Assembly: GCF_009852415.1 (NCBI RefSeq)
Contig: NZ_WOXS01000002.1
Location: 2,006,501 to 2,070,500 of the forward strand
Source of the DNA: Streptomyces sp. Tu 3180
Lineage (GTDB): Bacteria > Actinomycetota > Actinomycetes > Streptomycetales > Streptomycetaceae
Length of the DNA: 64,000 nucleotides
Direction: 5' to 3'
The notes below the pieces were generated by a model. That model was not told the DNA's origin, ran no database searches, and saw only the letters and a program-made list of their open reading frames with translations. The stretch's first letter is position 1, and each line of letters starts with the position of its first letter. Positions 30,947-39,759 of this stretch are shown piece by piece. A program made the position numbers and the translations under genes.

Positions 30947-33496
30947 CTACTTGCGCATGACCTCGGGCTCGTGGCGGCGCAGGAAGCGGGCCACGAAGAA
31001 GCCGCAGACCACACCGAGGGCGATCAGGGCGGCCATGTCCATGCCCCAGGTGCCGAGGGTGTGCTCCCACAGCGGGTCGGTGTCGCCGCCCTCCTCCGGC
31101 GGGCTGATCCTGTTGAAGTCGAGCGTGGCGCCGGCGGCGGCCACCGCCCAGCGCGACGGCATCAGGAACGAGAACTGGTTGACGCCGACCGTGCCGTTCA
31201 GGGCGAACAGGCAGCCGGTGAAGACGACCTGGATGATCGCGAACATCACCAGCAGCGGCATGGTCTTCTCGGCGGTCTTCACCAGCGAGGAGATGATCAG
31301 GCCGAACATCATCGAGGTGAAGCCCAGCGCCATGATCGGCAGCGACAGCTCGACCAGCGTGGCGCCGCCGAGGACCAGGCCCTCCTCCGGGATCTCCCGG
31401 CTGGAGAAGCCGATGACGCCGACCAGCAGGCCCTGCAGCACGGTGATCATGCCGAGCACGAACACCTTGGACATCAGGTACGCCGAGCGGGACAGGCCGG
31501 TGGCGCGCTCCCGCTCGTAGATGACCCGTTCCTTGATCAGCTCACGCACCGAGTTCGCCGCGCCGGCGAAGCAGGCGCCGACCGCGAGGATCAGCAGGAC
31601 CGTGGTCGCCGTGCCGTTCGGGATGATCCGGCCGGTCTGCGGGTGGGCCGGGTTGGGCAGCAGGCCGCGGTCCGGGTCGATGAGCAGGCTCACCGCGCCG
31701 AGGACGGCCGGCAGGATCACCATCAGGGCGAGGAAGCCCTTGTCGGAGGCGATCACCGAGACGTAGCGGCGCACCAGGGTGACGAACTGCGACATCCAGC
31801 CCTGCGGCTTCGGCGGCTTCATCGCCTGCATCGCCGGGACCTGTACGGACTGCGGCGCGACCGCGTCGATGTCCGCGGCGTACATCTGGTAGTGCTGCGA
31901 GCCCTTCCAGCGGCCCGCCCAGTCGTAGTCGCGGTAGTTCTCGAAGGCGGAGAAGACGTCGGCCCAGGTGTCGTAGCCGAAGAAGTTCAGCGCCTCCTCG
32001 GGCGGCCCGAAGTAGGCGACGGAGCCGCCGGGCGCCATCACCAGGAGCTTGTCGCACAGCGCCAGCTCGGCCACCGAGTGGGTGACGACGAGGACCGTGC
32101 GGCCGTCGTCGGCCAGGCCGCGCAGCAGCTGCATGACGTCGCGGTCCATGCCCGGGTCGAGGCCGGAGGTCGGCTCGTCCAGGAAGATCAGCGACGGCTT
32201 GGTGAGCAGCTCCAGGGCGACGGAGACGCGCTTGCGCTGGCCGCCGGACAGGGACGTGACCTTCTTGTCCTTGTGGATGTCCAGCTTGAGCTCGCGCAGC
32301 ACCTCGTCGATGCGGGACTCGCGCTCGGCGGCCGTGGTGTCGGCGGGGAAGCGGAGCTTGGCCGCGTACTTGAGGGCCTTCTTGACGGTCAGCTCCTTGT
32401 GCAGGATGTCGTCCTGCGGGACCAGACCGATGCGCTGGCGCAGCTCGGCGAACTGCTTGTAGAGGTTCCGGTTGTCGTAGAGGACCTCGCCCTGGTTGGC
32501 GGGCCGGTAGCCGGTGAGCGCCTTGAGCAGGGTCGACTTGCCGGAGCCGGACGGGCCGATGACCGCGATCAGCGACTTCTCCGGGACGCCGAAGGAGACG
32601 TCCTTGAGGATCTGCTTGCCGCCGTCGACCGTGACGGTCAGGTGACGGGCGGAGAAGGACACCTCACCGGTGTCGACGAACTCCTCGAGCCGGTCGCCGA
32701 CGATCCGGAACGTCGAGTGGCCGACGCCCACGATGTCGGCGGGGCCGAGCAGTTGGGAGCCGCCCTTGGGGATCGGCTGGCCGTTGACGTACGTGCCGTT
32801 GTGCGAGCCCAGGTCGCGGATCTCCATGCGGCCGTCGGGCGTGGAGTGGAACTCGGCGTGGTGGCGGGACACCTGGAGGTCGGAGACGACCAGGTCGTTC
32901 TCCAGGGCACGGCCGATGCGCATCACGCGGCCGAGGGAGAACTGGTGGAACGTGGTGGGGCTGCGGTCGCCGTGGACCGGCGGCGCCCCCGCGCCGCCGC
33001 CGGGGCCCTGCTGCTGCGGGATGTGCGGCGCGGACGGCTGCGGTGCCGCGTGCTGCTGCCAGCCCGCCTGCGCGGCGGACGGCTGCTGCTGCGGCGCCGG
33101 TGCCTGCTGGGCCCAGCCCTGGTTCGCCCCCTGGGCCGCGTACGGCTGCTGCTGCGGCCGGCCCTGCGGCGCGGCGGCCGGAGCCGCGGCGCCGACGCCG
33201 GACAGCGTCACGCGCGGCCCGTCGTTGGCGTTGCCCAGGTTCAGCGCCGTGTCGGAGCCGACCTCCAGGTGGTGGATCCGCTGTCCCTGCACGAACGTGC
33301 CGTTGGTGCTGCCGTGGTCCTCGACGACCCAACTGCGGCCGTTGAAGCTGATCGTGGCGTGGCGCCAGGAGACCCTGGCGTCGTCCAGCACGACGTCTCC
33401 CTGCGGATCGCGTCCGAGGGTGTAGGACCTGGACGGATCGAGCGTCCAGGTCCGTCCGTTTGATTCCAGTACGAGTTCAGGCACTCCATGCCCCAC
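30947..33496 (-). CDS. FHA-FHA-ABC2 transporter (Rv1747-like)
   Basis: 849 residues. Two FHA phosphothreonine-binding domains (about 20-100 and 185-265; YTLGRD...SWRH...STNGT and IGRALENDLVV...SRHH...SHNGTYVNG) flank a Gln/Ala/Pro-rich linker (about 105-175). Then an ABC ATPase (Walker A GPSGSGKST at 314-322, signature LSGGQRKR, Walker B LIFLDEPTSGLD) and a C-terminal six-helix ABC-2 permease. The arrangement equals M. tuberculosis Rv1747, an exporter controlled by the Ser/Thr kinase PknF. No kinase gene is adjacent here. GTG at 33496 is used; GTG at 33484 (VPELVLES) is an alternative. Confidence 0.93.
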   Translation of the reverse strand: MGHGVPELVLESNGRTWTLDPSRSYTLGRDPQGDVVLDDARVSWRHATISFNGRSWVVEDHGSTNGTFVQGQRIHHLEVGSDTALNLGNANDGPRVTLSGVGAAAPAAAPQGRPQQQPYAAQGANQGWAQQAPAPQQQPSAAQAGWQQHAAPQPSAPHIPQQQGPGGGAGAPPVHGDRSPTTFHQFSLGRVMRIGRALENDLVVSDLQVSRHHAEFHSTPDGRMEIRDLGSHNGTYVNGQPIPKGGSQLLGPADIVGVGHSTFRIVGDRLEEFVDTGEVSFSARHLTVTVDGGKQILKDVSFGVPEKSLIAVIGPSGSGKSTLLKALTGYRPANQGEVLYDNRNLYKQFAELRQRIGLVPQDDILHKELTVKKALKYAAKLRFPADTTAAERESRIDEVLRELKLDIHKDKKVTSLSGGQRKRVSVALELLTKPSLIFLDEPTSGLDPGMDRDVMQLLRGLADDGRTVLVVTHSVAELALCDKLLVMAPGGSVAYFGPPEEALNFFGYDTWADVFSAFENYRDYDWAGRWKGSQHYQMYAADIDAVAPQSVQVPAMQAMKPPKPQGWMSQFVTLVRRYVSVIASDKGFLALMVILPAVLGAVSLLIDPDRGLLPNPAHPQTGRIIPNGTATTVLLILAVGACFAGAANSVRELIKERVIYERERATGLSRSAYLMSKVFVLGMITVLQGLLVGVIGFSSREIPEEGLVLGGATLVELSLPIMALGFTSMMFGLIISSLVKTAEKTMPLLVMFAIIQVVFTGCLFALNGTVGVNQFSFLMPSRWAVAAAGATLDFNRISPPEEGGDTDPLWEHTLGTWGMDMAALIALGVVCGFFVARFLRRHEPEVMRK

Positions 33497-33726
33497 TGAG
33501 TTGTCCCCCGAGTTTCCCCCATCGCAGGGAGTCTAGGGATGTCGAACATCGGGGGGAACTATTTCAGGCTCGGCCCTCTGACCGAAAGTCGGGCCTTGTC
33601 ACGAGCGCGCACCAAGGCGTTCACGGTCTTTCGCCGGCGGGGGTTGAAATCGGCCCGGAGAGTGGTAAATCACGCGAGGGGGACACGCGCGGCCGCCCCG
33701 CCGCGCCGCGGATCGGGGGGTCTGCC

Positions 33727-35694
33727 ATGGGTGCTGCCACGAGCGCCACAGCCGCGGAGCGCGGTACGCGCGTGCCGTGGGCCGATGTCGTCATGTCCGC
33801 GATCGCCGCGGTGAGCTGGGCGTTGATCGGGATGGCGGGGACCGCCGCGCTCGGACTGCACCTGCTGGACGCGGACGCGGCGGGTTCCCTGGGGCCGATG
33901 ACCGCGGCGGTGGTGGCTCTGGGCGCGGGCGGTTCGGTCACGCCGTCCGGCGACGTGTCCGCCTTCGGACTGTCGGGGACGGAGGCCGGGACGGCCGTCG
34001 AGATCACGCCGCTGGGCGTGAGCCTGGTGGGCGCGCTGCTGCTGTCGTACTTCTTCCTGCGGTCCCTGCGGACGGCCGAAGCCGTGGTCTCCGGAGCCGA
34101 ACTCCTCGCCCGCGCGGGCACGGTGGTGGCGCTGTTCGTCGCGATGACGGGCGGGCTGGTCCGGGCCGGGCACGACGTCGTCACCCTCGACGGGAGCTCG
34201 CTGGGGGCGGACGACCTGCCGGGCGCGGACGGGATCGAGATCCCGGGGCTGGGCGATCTCGGCGACGTCGAGGGCCTGGTTCCGGGCCGGATCGGCGATC
34301 TCGTCGACGCGGAGGCGGCGGTCGGGTTCACCGTCGACACGGCGCCGACGCTGCTCGGCGGCCTCGGCTGGTCGGCCGGCGTCCTGCTCGTCGCGCTGCT
34401 GGCGTCCCGCCGCACTCCCCTGCCGCGCGGCTGGGACGCCGTGCACCGGGCCGTCCGGCCGGCCGTGTCCGCCCTCGTCACGGTGGGACTGGTGGCGGTG
34501 GCGGCGGGGTGCGCCGCGGCGGGGTACGCGGCGATCGGCGACGACCATCCCCGGCGGATCGCCGGAGCGGCGCTGCTGGGGGCACCGAACGGGGTGTGGC
34601 TCGGCCTGCCGGTCGGCCTGTCCGTGCCGTGGGACGGGCGGGCGAGCGGGGCCCTGCCGGGGGTGCTCCCCCATCCCCTGGACGACCTCCTGGGGGCCGG
34701 CTCCGGCCGGTCCGTCACGCTGGGACGGCTGGCCGAGTTCGACGGGCGGGTGTGGCTGCTGGGGGTGGCGGCCGCGTCGGCGGTGCTGCTGGCGGGGGTC
34801 CTGACGGCGGTGCGGACGCCGGTGGGGCACGCGGCGGCACGGGCTCCGGGAGCGGTCGGCTTCACGGCGCGGTGCGCGCTGCGGCTGGGCGTCGCGACGG
34901 CTCTGGCGCTGCCCCTGCTGGTGTGGCTGACGGAGGTGTCCGTGAGCGCCTCGCTGTCCGTCCTCGGCTTCGACGCGTTCGGCGCCGGCCTCGAGCTGCG
35001 CGGTCACCTCGGCGTGGCGTTCCTGCTGGGCGCCGTGTGGGGCGCGGGGGCGGGTGCCTCGGGGGCGCTGCTGGCCCGGGCGAGCGGGGCCGCCGGGCGG
35101 CGGGCGGCGCCCCTGGCACGGGGTGACAGGGGGGACGGGGGCTCCGAGCACGCCGAGGGCACCGAGGGCACTGCGGGCGCTGCGGGCGCTGCGGGCGCTG
35201 CGGGCGCTGCGGGCGCAGCGGGCGCTGCGGGCGCTGCGGGCGCTGCGGGGTGGGGGCCCGCCGGGGAGTCCGGGGGCCTGGGGTACGGGGTGCGGCCCGC
35301 CGCGCCGCCCGGGCCGTACGCGCCGGGGGCTCCGTACCGGCCGCCGGATCCGGGCACCAACCCGTACCTGCGGGTGCCCGGGGGATCACGTGAGCCCGCG
35401 GACCACCGGGCGCCCGAGGACGCGCGGCCGCCCGGTGGTCCGCCGGCTCCCGGTGACCGCGGGGAGTCCGGTGACCGCGGGGAGTCCGGTGACCGCGGGG
35501 AGCCCGGTGACGTCTATGGCGCGCCCACCGTGATCGGACCCGTCGGGCCGCCCCGGCGCGGGCCCGGGCGGGGTCACGGGCCGCGGGGCGGGGCGCGGGA
35601 CGGGGAGCGGCCGTCGTTGTGGCCGGACGGGGTACCGCCGCCTCCGCCGCCCCCTCCCCCGGCACCGCGCAGGCCGGAGGACGGCGGGCGCTGA
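33727..35694 (+). CDS. Streptophobe-type multi-pass membrane protein with disordered tail
   Basis: 655 residues. The first 455 carry about eight to ten hydrophobic segments (VVMSAIAAVSWALIGMAGTAALGLHL; VSLVGALLLSYFFLRSL; VSALVTVGLVAVAAGCAAAGYAA; WLLGVAAASAVLLAGVLTAV; GVAFLLGAVWGAGAGASGALL). The remaining 200 are disordered: eight GAA triplets in a row, three GDRGESG-like units and nine Pro in a row near the end. I recognise the general type of the Streptomyces-specific streptophobe family; no activity is known. ATG at 33727 has a weak site; it is divergent from the FHA-ABC gene, and signalling between them is only conceivable. Confidence 0.8.
   Translation: MGAATSATAAERGTRVPWADVVMSAIAAVSWALIGMAGTAALGLHLLDADAAGSLGPMTAAVVALGAGGSVTPSGDVSAFGLSGTEAGTAVEITPLGVSLVGALLLSYFFLRSLRTAEAVVSGAELLARAGTVVALFVAMTGGLVRAGHDVVTLDGSSLGADDLPGADGIEIPGLGDLGDVEGLVPGRIGDLVDAEAAVGFTVDTAPTLLGGLGWSAGVLLVALLASRRTPLPRGWDAVHRAVRPAVSALVTVGLVAVAAGCAAAGYAAIGDDHPRRIAGAALLGAPNGVWLGLPVGLSVPWDGRASGALPGVLPHPLDDLLGAGSGRSVTLGRLAEFDGRVWLLGVAAASAVLLAGVLTAVRTPVGHAAARAPGAVGFTARCALRLGVATALALPLLVWLTEVSVSASLSVLGFDAFGAGLELRGHLGVAFLLGAVWGAGAGASGALLARASGAAGRRAAPLARGDRGDGGSEHAEGTEGTAGAAGAAGAAGAAGAAGAAGAAGAAGWGPAGESGGLGYGVRPAAPPGPYAPGAPYRPPDPGTNPYLRVPGGSREPADHRAPEDARPPGGPPAPGDRGESGDRGESGDRGEPGDVYGAPTVIGPVGPPRRGPGRGHGPRGGARDGERPSLWPDGVPPPPPPPPPAPRRPEDGGR
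35175..35250. repeat. 9-bp tandem repeat in the streptophobe tail
   Basis: The unit GGGCGCTGC is repeated about eight times with one variant (GGGCGCAGC), coding (Gly-Ala-Ala)n. Such a run is prone to slippage by whole units without frameshift. Confidence 0.85.
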
Positions 35695-35877
35695 TCCCCG
35701 GGAACCGGACGGGAGGACGGCACGGGCCGGGACGACGGCACGGGCCGGGACGACGGGCGGCGGCTGCCGGCGGGCGGACGCAAGGTCCGGGACACCTCGG
35801 CGACACCCAGTGTTCGCTGTCCGCCAGACGGACCTCGGGGGCGCGGGGCACTGGGTGCCGGATACGGTGGAAGCACC

Positions 35878-37086
35878 ATGAGTGCATCGCAGACCTCCGA
35901 CGTCCCCACCCTCCTTGTCAAGATCTTCGGCAAGGACAGGCCGGGCATCACGGCCGGCCTCTTCGACACCCTCGCCGCCTACTCGGTCGACGTGGTCGAC
36001 ATCGAGCAGGTCGTCACCCGTGGCCGCATCGTGCTCTGCGCGCTCGTGACCGAGCCGCCCAAGGGGCTGGAAGGGGATCTGCGGGCGACCGTCCACAACT
36101 GGGCGGACTCGATGAAGATGCAGGCGGAGATCATCTCGGGCATCGGCGACAACCGGCCGCGCGGGCTCGGCCGCTCCCTGGTCACCGTGCTGGGCCACCC
36201 CCTCACCTCGGAGGCGACGGCGGCGATCGCCGCGCGGATCACCAAGGCCGGCGGCAACATCGACCGTATCTTCCGGCTCGCCAAGTACCCGGTGACCGCC
36301 GTGGAGTTCGCGGTGTCCGGGGTGGAGACGGAACCGCTGCGCACCGCGCTGGTGACCGACGCGACCAGGCTCGGGGTGGACATCGCCGTGGTCGCGGCGG
36401 GGCTGTACCGGAGGGCGCAGCGCCTGGTCGTCATGGACGTGGACTCGACCCTCATCCAGGACGAGGTGATCGAGCTCTTCGCCGCGCACGCCGGCTGCGA
36501 GGACGAGGTCGCCGAGGTGACGGCGGCGGCGATGCGCGGGGAGCTGGACTTCGAGCAGTCGCTGCACGCGCGCGTGGCGCTGCTGGAGGGGCTGGACGCC
36601 TCCGTGGTGGACAAGGTCCGCAGCGAGGTGCGGCTGACGCCGGGCGCCCGCACCCTGATCCGCACGCTGAAGCGCCTCGGCTTCCAAGTGGGCGTGGTCT
36701 CCGGTGGCTTCACCCAGGTCACGGACGACCTGAAGGACCGGCTGGGGCTGGACTTCGCCCAGGCCAACACCCTGGAGATCGTCGACGGGAAGCTGACCGG
36801 CCGGGTCACCGGCGAGATCGTGGACCGGGCGGGCAAGGCCCGGCTGCTGCGCCGGTTCGCGGCCGAGGCGGGGGTGCCGCTGTCGCAGACCGTGGCGATC
36901 GGTGACGGTGCCAACGACCTGGACATGCTCAACGCGGCCGGCCTCGGTGTCGCCTTCAACGCCAAGCCGGTGGTGCGCCAGGCCGCCCACACCGCGGTGA
37001 ACTTCCCCTTCCTCGACACGGTCCTGTACCTGCTGGGCGTCACCCGCGAAGAGGTCGAGGCGGCCGACACGCTCGACGCGGACTGA
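35878..37086 (+). CDS. serB: Phosphoserine phosphatase SerB with ACT domains
   Basis: 402 residues. Two ACT-like domains occupy residues about 10-175 (LLVKIFGKDRPGITAGLFDTL; VTVLGHPLTSEATAAIAARI), then a HAD phosphatase with nucleophile VMDVDSTLIQDE (Asp187, Asp189), SGGFTQV and GDGANDLDML. It completes serine synthesis from 3-phosphoserine. The ACT domains probably give serine feedback, as in the mycobacterial SerB2. ATG at 35878 follows GGTGGAAG. A strong hairpin follows. Confidence 0.95.
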   Translation: MSASQTSDVPTLLVKIFGKDRPGITAGLFDTLAAYSVDVVDIEQVVTRGRIVLCALVTEPPKGLEGDLRATVHNWADSMKMQAEIISGIGDNRPRGLGRSLVTVLGHPLTSEATAAIAARITKAGGNIDRIFRLAKYPVTAVEFAVSGVETEPLRTALVTDATRLGVDIAVVAAGLYRRAQRLVVMDVDSTLIQDEVIELFAAHAGCEDEVAEVTAAAMRGELDFEQSLHARVALLEGLDASVVDKVRSEVRLTPGARTLIRTLKRLGFQVGVVSGGFTQVTDDLKDRLGLDFAQANTLEIVDGKLTGRVTGEIVDRAGKARLLRRFAAEAGVPLSQTVAIGDGANDLDMLNAAGLGVAFNAKPVVRQAAHTAVNFPFLDTVLYLLGVTREEVEAADTLDAD

Positions 37087-37104
37087 GCCGTCGGGGCCCG
37101 GTCG

Positions 37105-37164
37105 CGGCACGACAAGGGGTCCGGCCTCCCCCGTCCGCGGGGCGCCGGGCCCCTTGTCGTGCCG
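37105..37164. terminator. Bidirectional terminator hairpin
   Basis: GGCACGACAAGGGGTCCGGC (about 37106-37125) pairs with GCCGGGCCCCTTGTCGTGCC (37144-37163) with a single G-T pair, between convergent serB and the SixA-like gene. Confidence 0.85.
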
Positions 37165-37195
37165 GGTGCGCGGCCCGGCTGTCAGGCCGGGTGCG

Positions 37196-37714
37196 TCACC
37201 CGGTCGGCGCCCAGTAGTCGAGGAGCGTGGCGACACCGGGCTCCAGGGACTTCCAGGAGCCGGTGAAGGACAGGACGGCGAAGGCGGCGGCCGGGTAGCC
37301 GAGGCGGTTCATCCGCTCGCGGGCGTCGCCCTCGGCGGTGCCGGCCAGGATGTCGGCGAGTGCCTGGACGCCCGGGTTGTGGCCGATCAGGAGGACGTTC
37401 TGCGCGTCGTCGGGGGTTTCGTTGAGCAGGGCGATCAGCTCGCCGGGCGAGGCCTCGTAGACCCGCTCCTCGTAGACGGTCTTCGGTCGCTGCGGGAACT
37501 CCTGGACCGCGAGCTTCCAGGTCTCCCGGGTCCGGACCGCGGTGGAGCACAGGGCCAGGTCGAAGGCGATGCCGGTGTCGGCGAGCTTGCGTCCGGCGAC
37601 TGCGGCGTCCATGCGGCCCCGCTCCGCGAGCGGGCGCTCGTGGTCGGACACCGGGGGCCAGTCGGCTTTCGCATGCCGGAAAAGGACAATCCTGCGGGGT
37701 TCTGCGACGCTCAT
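37196..37714 (-). CDS. SixA-type histidine phosphatase
   Basis: 172 residues. Histidine phosphatase core: LFRHAKADWP (catalytic RHAK), SDHERPLAERGR, CSTAVRTRET and LLIGHNPGVQ. The RHAK form and length agree with SixA phosphohistidine phosphatases, though actinobacterial members may act on other phosphates. Cytoplasmic. ATG at 37714. Shares the terminator with serB. Confidence 0.88.
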   Translation of the reverse strand: MSVAEPRRIVLFRHAKADWPPVSDHERPLAERGRMDAAVAGRKLADTGIAFDLALCSTAVRTRETWKLAVQEFPQRPKTVYEERVYEASPGELIALLNETPDDAQNVLLIGHNPGVQALADILAGTAEGDARERMNRLGYPAAAFAVLSFTGSWKSLEPGVATLLDYWAPTG

Positions 37715-37778
37715 GGCACCCAGCTTCGCATGAAACAGGCCACGGGGCGCAGGGAGTTGACGGCCGCCTCCGGGGCGT

Positions 37779-37985
37779 TCAGCGGGCCATGAGCTGCCGT
37801 GCGCGCTCGACGAGGTGGGTGATCGCGGGCTCCCCCGCGGCGGCGTGGGCGTCGGAGGGGTTCAGGACCAGGGCGAGCAGCGCGACGAAGGCGAGCACGG
37901 GCAGGGCGAGGGCCCACCACGGCAGCCTGGTGTCGACGCCGCCCCGGGGGGCCGGATGGGGCCGGGTGTGCGTGCGCGCCGACAT
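37779..37985 (-). CDS. Small single-pass membrane protein
   Basis: 68 residues: Arg/His/Pro-rich N-terminus, one hydrophobic segment (LPWWALALPVLAFVALLALVL, residues about 21-41), then NPSDAHAAAGEPAITHLVERARQLMAR, a short amphipathic helix. ATG at 37985 follows GGAGG by seven bases. It may be an anchored surface or a membrane-regulatory peptide. No family is recognised. Confidence 0.65.
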   Translation of the reverse strand: MSARTHTRPHPAPRGGVDTRLPWWALALPVLAFVALLALVLNPSDAHAAAGEPAITHLVERARQLMAR

Positions 37986-38162
37986 GGGGGGCCTCCGTCC
38001 TTCGGATGGTCCGTGACCGCGTCTCGCGGTCACATCTCGAAGGTACGGATCCCCCGGGCTTCAACCCATCCGGTGATCCACCCACTTGACCCTGAGCCTG
38101 ACCCCCTAGGGGATGGGGGTGCTAGCCCCACCACGGCCGCCCGGACGGGGCGGCGGGGGCCG

Positions 38163-38279
38163 TCACGGCGCGAGGACGGTCGCGATCACGCCGATGACGA
38201 TGAAGATGGCGAAGAACGCGCCGAAGACGAGCAGCATCTTCTTCTGGCCGTTCTGCGGGTTCGGGTCGAGGACTGGCAT
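38163..38279 (-). CDS. 38-residue SGM_5486-type membrane peptide
   Basis: I translated this small frame directly: MPVLDPNPQNGQKKMLLVFG followed by a hydrophobic helix of Ile, Phe, Val, Ala and a final TVLAP. It has an ATG start, a soluble DPNPQNGQKK head and a single membrane helix. It resembles the family I know as SGM_5486 transporter-associated protein, and indeed lies 60 bases downstream of an MFS transporter on the same strand. Its role, perhaps as a small transporter subunit, is unknown. Too short to be found by length alone; the support is composition and family memory. Confidence 0.75.
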   Translation of the reverse strand: MPVLDPNPQNGQKKMLLVFGAFFAIFIVIGVIATVLAP

Positions 38280-38339
38280 GGGACAAGTCTCGCATCCTCC
38301 GCCCCGCGGCGGCTCCCGGGGTCGGACGGGAACGCGCGT

Positions 38340-39680
38340 TCACTCCCCCGTGGGGCGGGGCCGGCGGGCCGCCTCCTCCTCGACCGTGCGGTCGCGGCCG
38401 GCCAGGACGCCCGCGATCGTCTGCGGGACCATCAGGCAGGCCATCAACGCGATCGGCAGCCCCCAGCCGCCGCTGTGCTGGTGGAGCACGCCCACCAGGA
38501 GCGGCCCCGGGATGGAGATCAGGTAGCCGGTGCTCTGCGCGAAGGCCGACAGCCGGGCCACGCCCGCGCCGGTCCGGGCCCGCATCCCGACCATGGTGAG
38601 CGCCAGGGGGAAGGCGCAGTTGGCGACGCCCAGCAGCAGCACCCAGGCCCAGGCGCCGGCGGCCGGTGCGAGGTACAGGCCGGCGTACCCGGCGAGGCCG
38701 CTCACGCCCAGCACGAGCACGATGGGCCCCTGGTGGGGCAGCCGCGCGGCGAGACGCGGTATGACGAAGGCCAGCGGCACCCCCATCACCATGAGGACCG
38801 CGAGCATCAGTCCGGCCGTGTCCGCGGGCACGCCCGCGTCCCGGAAGATCTGCGCCATCCAGCCCATGGTGATGTAGGCGGCGGTCGCCTGGAGCCCGAA
38901 GAAGACGGCCAGCGCCCAGGCGGTGCGGCTGCGCGTGACGCGCGGCGCGGGCGTCTGCGCGCCGTCGGGTGCCCCCCGCCGCACGCGCCCGCCGGGGGCC
39001 CGTCCGGCCGGCGCCGTGCTCCGCTCCCGCACGAACGGGATCCACGGCAGCGCGGCGGCCGCGGCGAGGGCCGCCCACAGGGCGAGGCCCGACCGCCAGT
39101 CGCCGCCCACGGCGTCGGTCAGCGGAACGGTCACCGCGGCCGCCGCCGCGGCGCCCAGGGCGAGGGCCATCGTGTACAGACCGGTCATGGAGCCGACCCG
39201 GTCGGGGAAGTGGCGCTTGACGATGACCGGCATCAGGACGTTGCTGACGGCGATGCCCATCAGCGCGAGGGCGGTGGCGGCCAGGAAGCCCGCGGTGCCG
39301 CCCGTGAAGGGGCGGACCAGCAGGCCGGCGCCGATGGCGGCCATGCCGGCGCACACCACCGCGCCGGCGCCGAAGCGCCGGGCCAGCCGGGGCGCGGCGA
39401 CCCCGAAGACGGCGAAGCACAGCGGGGGCACCGAGGTGAGCAGTCCGGCCATGCTGCCGCTCATGCCGAGCCCCTCGCGGACCTCCTCGAGCAGTGCGCC
39501 CAGGCTGGTGACGGCGGGACGGAGGTTCAGCGCGGCCAGCACGACGCCGGCGACGAGCAGCCGGGCGGTCCACGCACGCGCGGCGCCGTCCCCGGGCCCG
39601 GGGACCCCAGGCGTGACCGGAGCGCGTGCGGTCGTGGACTCGAGCGTCCGGGTTTCCTCGCCAGTCATGCGGCTCATCAT
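38340..39680 (-). CDS. MFS transporter, CynX/NimT type
   Basis: About 446 residues with twelve predicted helices. Signature stretches: LNLRPAVTSLGALLEEVREGLGMS (the N-terminal LRPA/TS word typical of CynX/NimT), FPDRVGSMTGLYTMALALG and GLQATAAYITMGWMAQIFRDAG. The family transports cyanate, 2-nitroimidazole or other small organic anions. Start unclear: ATG codons at 39680, 39677 and 39668 follow each other and none has a good ribosome binding site. The first lies within the GntR operator-like repeats, so control by the divergent regulator is likely. Confidence 0.88.
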   Translation of the reverse strand: MMSRMTGEETRTLESTTARAPVTPGVPGPGDGAARAWTARLLVAGVVLAALNLRPAVTSLGALLEEVREGLGMSGSMAGLLTSVPPLCFAVFGVAAPRLARRFGAGAVVCAGMAAIGAGLLVRPFTGGTAGFLAATALALMGIAVSNVLMPVIVKRHFPDRVGSMTGLYTMALALGAAAAAAVTVPLTDAVGGDWRSGLALWAALAAAAALPWIPFVRERSTAPAGRAPGGRVRRGAPDGAQTPAPRVTRSRTAWALAVFFGLQATAAYITMGWMAQIFRDAGVPADTAGLMLAVLMVMGVPLAFVIPRLAARLPHQGPIVLVLGVSGLAGYAGLYLAPAAGAWAWVLLLGVANCAFPLALTMVGMRARTGAGVARLSAFAQSTGYLISIPGPLLVGVLHQHSGGWGLPIALMACLMVPQTIAGVLAGRDRTVEEEAARRPRPTGE

Positions 39681-39696
39681 AGAATCATAGGATGAT
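39676..39696. promoter_or_regulatory. Candidate operator of the GntR regulator
   Basis: ATCAT-AGA-ATCAT-AGG-ATGAT: a direct repeat of ATCAT followed by its inverse, with three-base spacers. The A+T richness stands out from the surroundings. It overlaps the MFS start and lies 64 bases upstream of gntR, an ideal place for joint control. Confidence 0.6.
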
Positions 39697-39759
39697 TGGT
39701 TGTCCAGGTTGCTGCTGCCGGGATTGCCGTCCGGTGCCCCTGTCGTGCGAAGGTGGGCC

